Shown in pieces: positions 63,726 to 64,000 of a stretch of 64,000 nucleotides of DNA. Under the pieces are notes generated by a model, which saw nothing but the letters and a program-made list of their open reading frames with translations, did not search any database and was not told the origin of the DNA. The stretch is taken from the NCBI RefSeq assembly GCF_900091725.1, contig NZ_FMBW01000033.1, positions 124,001-188,000 on the forward strand, read 5' to 3'. The first letter of the stretch is position 1. Each line of letters begins with the position of its first letter. Made by a program: the position numbers and the translations under genes. This DNA is from Streptomyces sp. DvalAA-43. GTDB lineage: Bacteria; Actinomycetota; Actinomycetes; Streptomycetales; Streptomycetaceae.

Positions 63726-64000
63726 CTACCTGATCTCCAGAATCTTCTCGCGCATGGCATAGACCACGGCTTCCATCCGGGAGTGCAGCTGCAGTTTCTC
63801 CAGGATATTGCGGACGTGGTTCTTCACCGTGTTCTCGGAAATGAACAACTCCTTGGCGATATCCCGGTTGTTCATGCCGGTCGCCACGAGTTTCAGCACT
63901 TCCAGCTCGCGTTCGGTGAGCCGGGGCGCCGGAACGAGCCGGCGCTCGTCGGTCCGCTGGATCATCGACTTGAACTCGGTGAGCAGCTTGGACGCCATGG
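63726..64000 (-). CDS. LuxR/NarL-type response regulator, C-terminal part
   Basis: The gene runs off the right edge; its last ~91 residues are visible. They contain the LuxR-type [19 protein letters not shown] followed by [25 protein letters not shown], ending in MREKILEIR. The residues before it ([16 protein letters not shown]) look like the linker after a receiver domain, so an ATG at 63998 is probably internal rather than the true start. It would bind promoter DNA as a phosphorylated dimer. Its partner kinase is outside the window. Confidence 0.85.
   Translation of the reverse strand, partial: MASKLLTEFKSMIQRTDERRLVPAPRLTERELEVLKLVATGMNNRDIAKELFISENTVKNHVRNILEKLQLHSRMEAVVYAMREKILEIR

Overview
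This window is chromosomal DNA from a Streptomyces-type actinomycete. The evidence is very high G+C with G/C-rich third codon positions, frequent GTG starts, an actinobacterial tmRNA tag, a 1667-residue NAD-glutamate dehydrogenase, a pair of pkaA/pkaB-like kinases next to prfB, and sugar ABC genes with no ATPase of their own. The gene order (smpB, ftsX, ftsE, prfB, pkaB, pkaA ... NAD-GDH ... secA ... LuxR regulator) matches, from memory, the conserved core of S. coelicolor around SCO2960-SCO3008. I see no insertion sequence, prophage, CRISPR array, rRNA or tRNA. The only RNA gene I can support is tmRNA.

Layout. 1-5300: the tail of an acetyltransferase cut by the window edge, another acetyltransferase, a DUF4259 protein, a uroporphyrinogen-III synthase fused to a winged helix, and a divergent LysR/MFS pair. 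5300-9800: the ftsE-ftsX-S41 protease-smpB-ssrA block (cell division and ribosome rescue) plus a small zinc-ribbon membrane protein. 9800-19531: a repetitive LAETG sortase substrate, prfB, two membrane Ser/Thr kinases (pkaB, pkaA) and a divergent FHA/FtsK-like ATPase. 19699-23385: a carbohydrate ABC importer with a lipoprotein and two permeases, one of which carries an unusual extracytoplasmic insert.

23585-39092 is a cell-envelope glycopolymer locus. It holds three large fusions of a GT2 glycosyltransferase to a CDP-glycerol glycerophosphotransferase-like domain, a GT2-methyltransferase fusion, a polytopic GT-C-like protein, a half-size EamA-like transporter, and a TagGH/Wzm-Wzt-like ABC exporter divergent from a TetR regulator. 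The inferred sequence is synthesis of sugar and phosphodiester-linked polymer in the cytoplasm, followed by export through the ABC pair.

39165-50097 is the most interesting region. It is a tightly overlapped phospho-signalling operon: WGSF-motif coiled-coil protein, PP2C phosphatase, vWA protein, PIN/NYN-nuclease + zinc ribbon + FHA protein, non-RD protein kinase, and a very large protein with a degenerate kinase domain. It is divergent from a second PIN/zinc-ribbon/FHA paralogue. The vWA/PP2C/kinase trio resembles the TerY-P triad, here joined to predicted RNases that should read phosphothreonine through FHA domains. The last gene of the operon carries an apparent one-base frameshift.

50180-64000 returns to core genes: NAD-GDH, a DJ-1/PfpI protein, a HAD hydrolase, a DUF6912-like protein, an Rv3235-like protein, a repeat-rich spacer, secA, a GNAT, a YcaQ-like DNA glycosylase and the C-terminal part of a LuxR-type response regulator cut by the window end.
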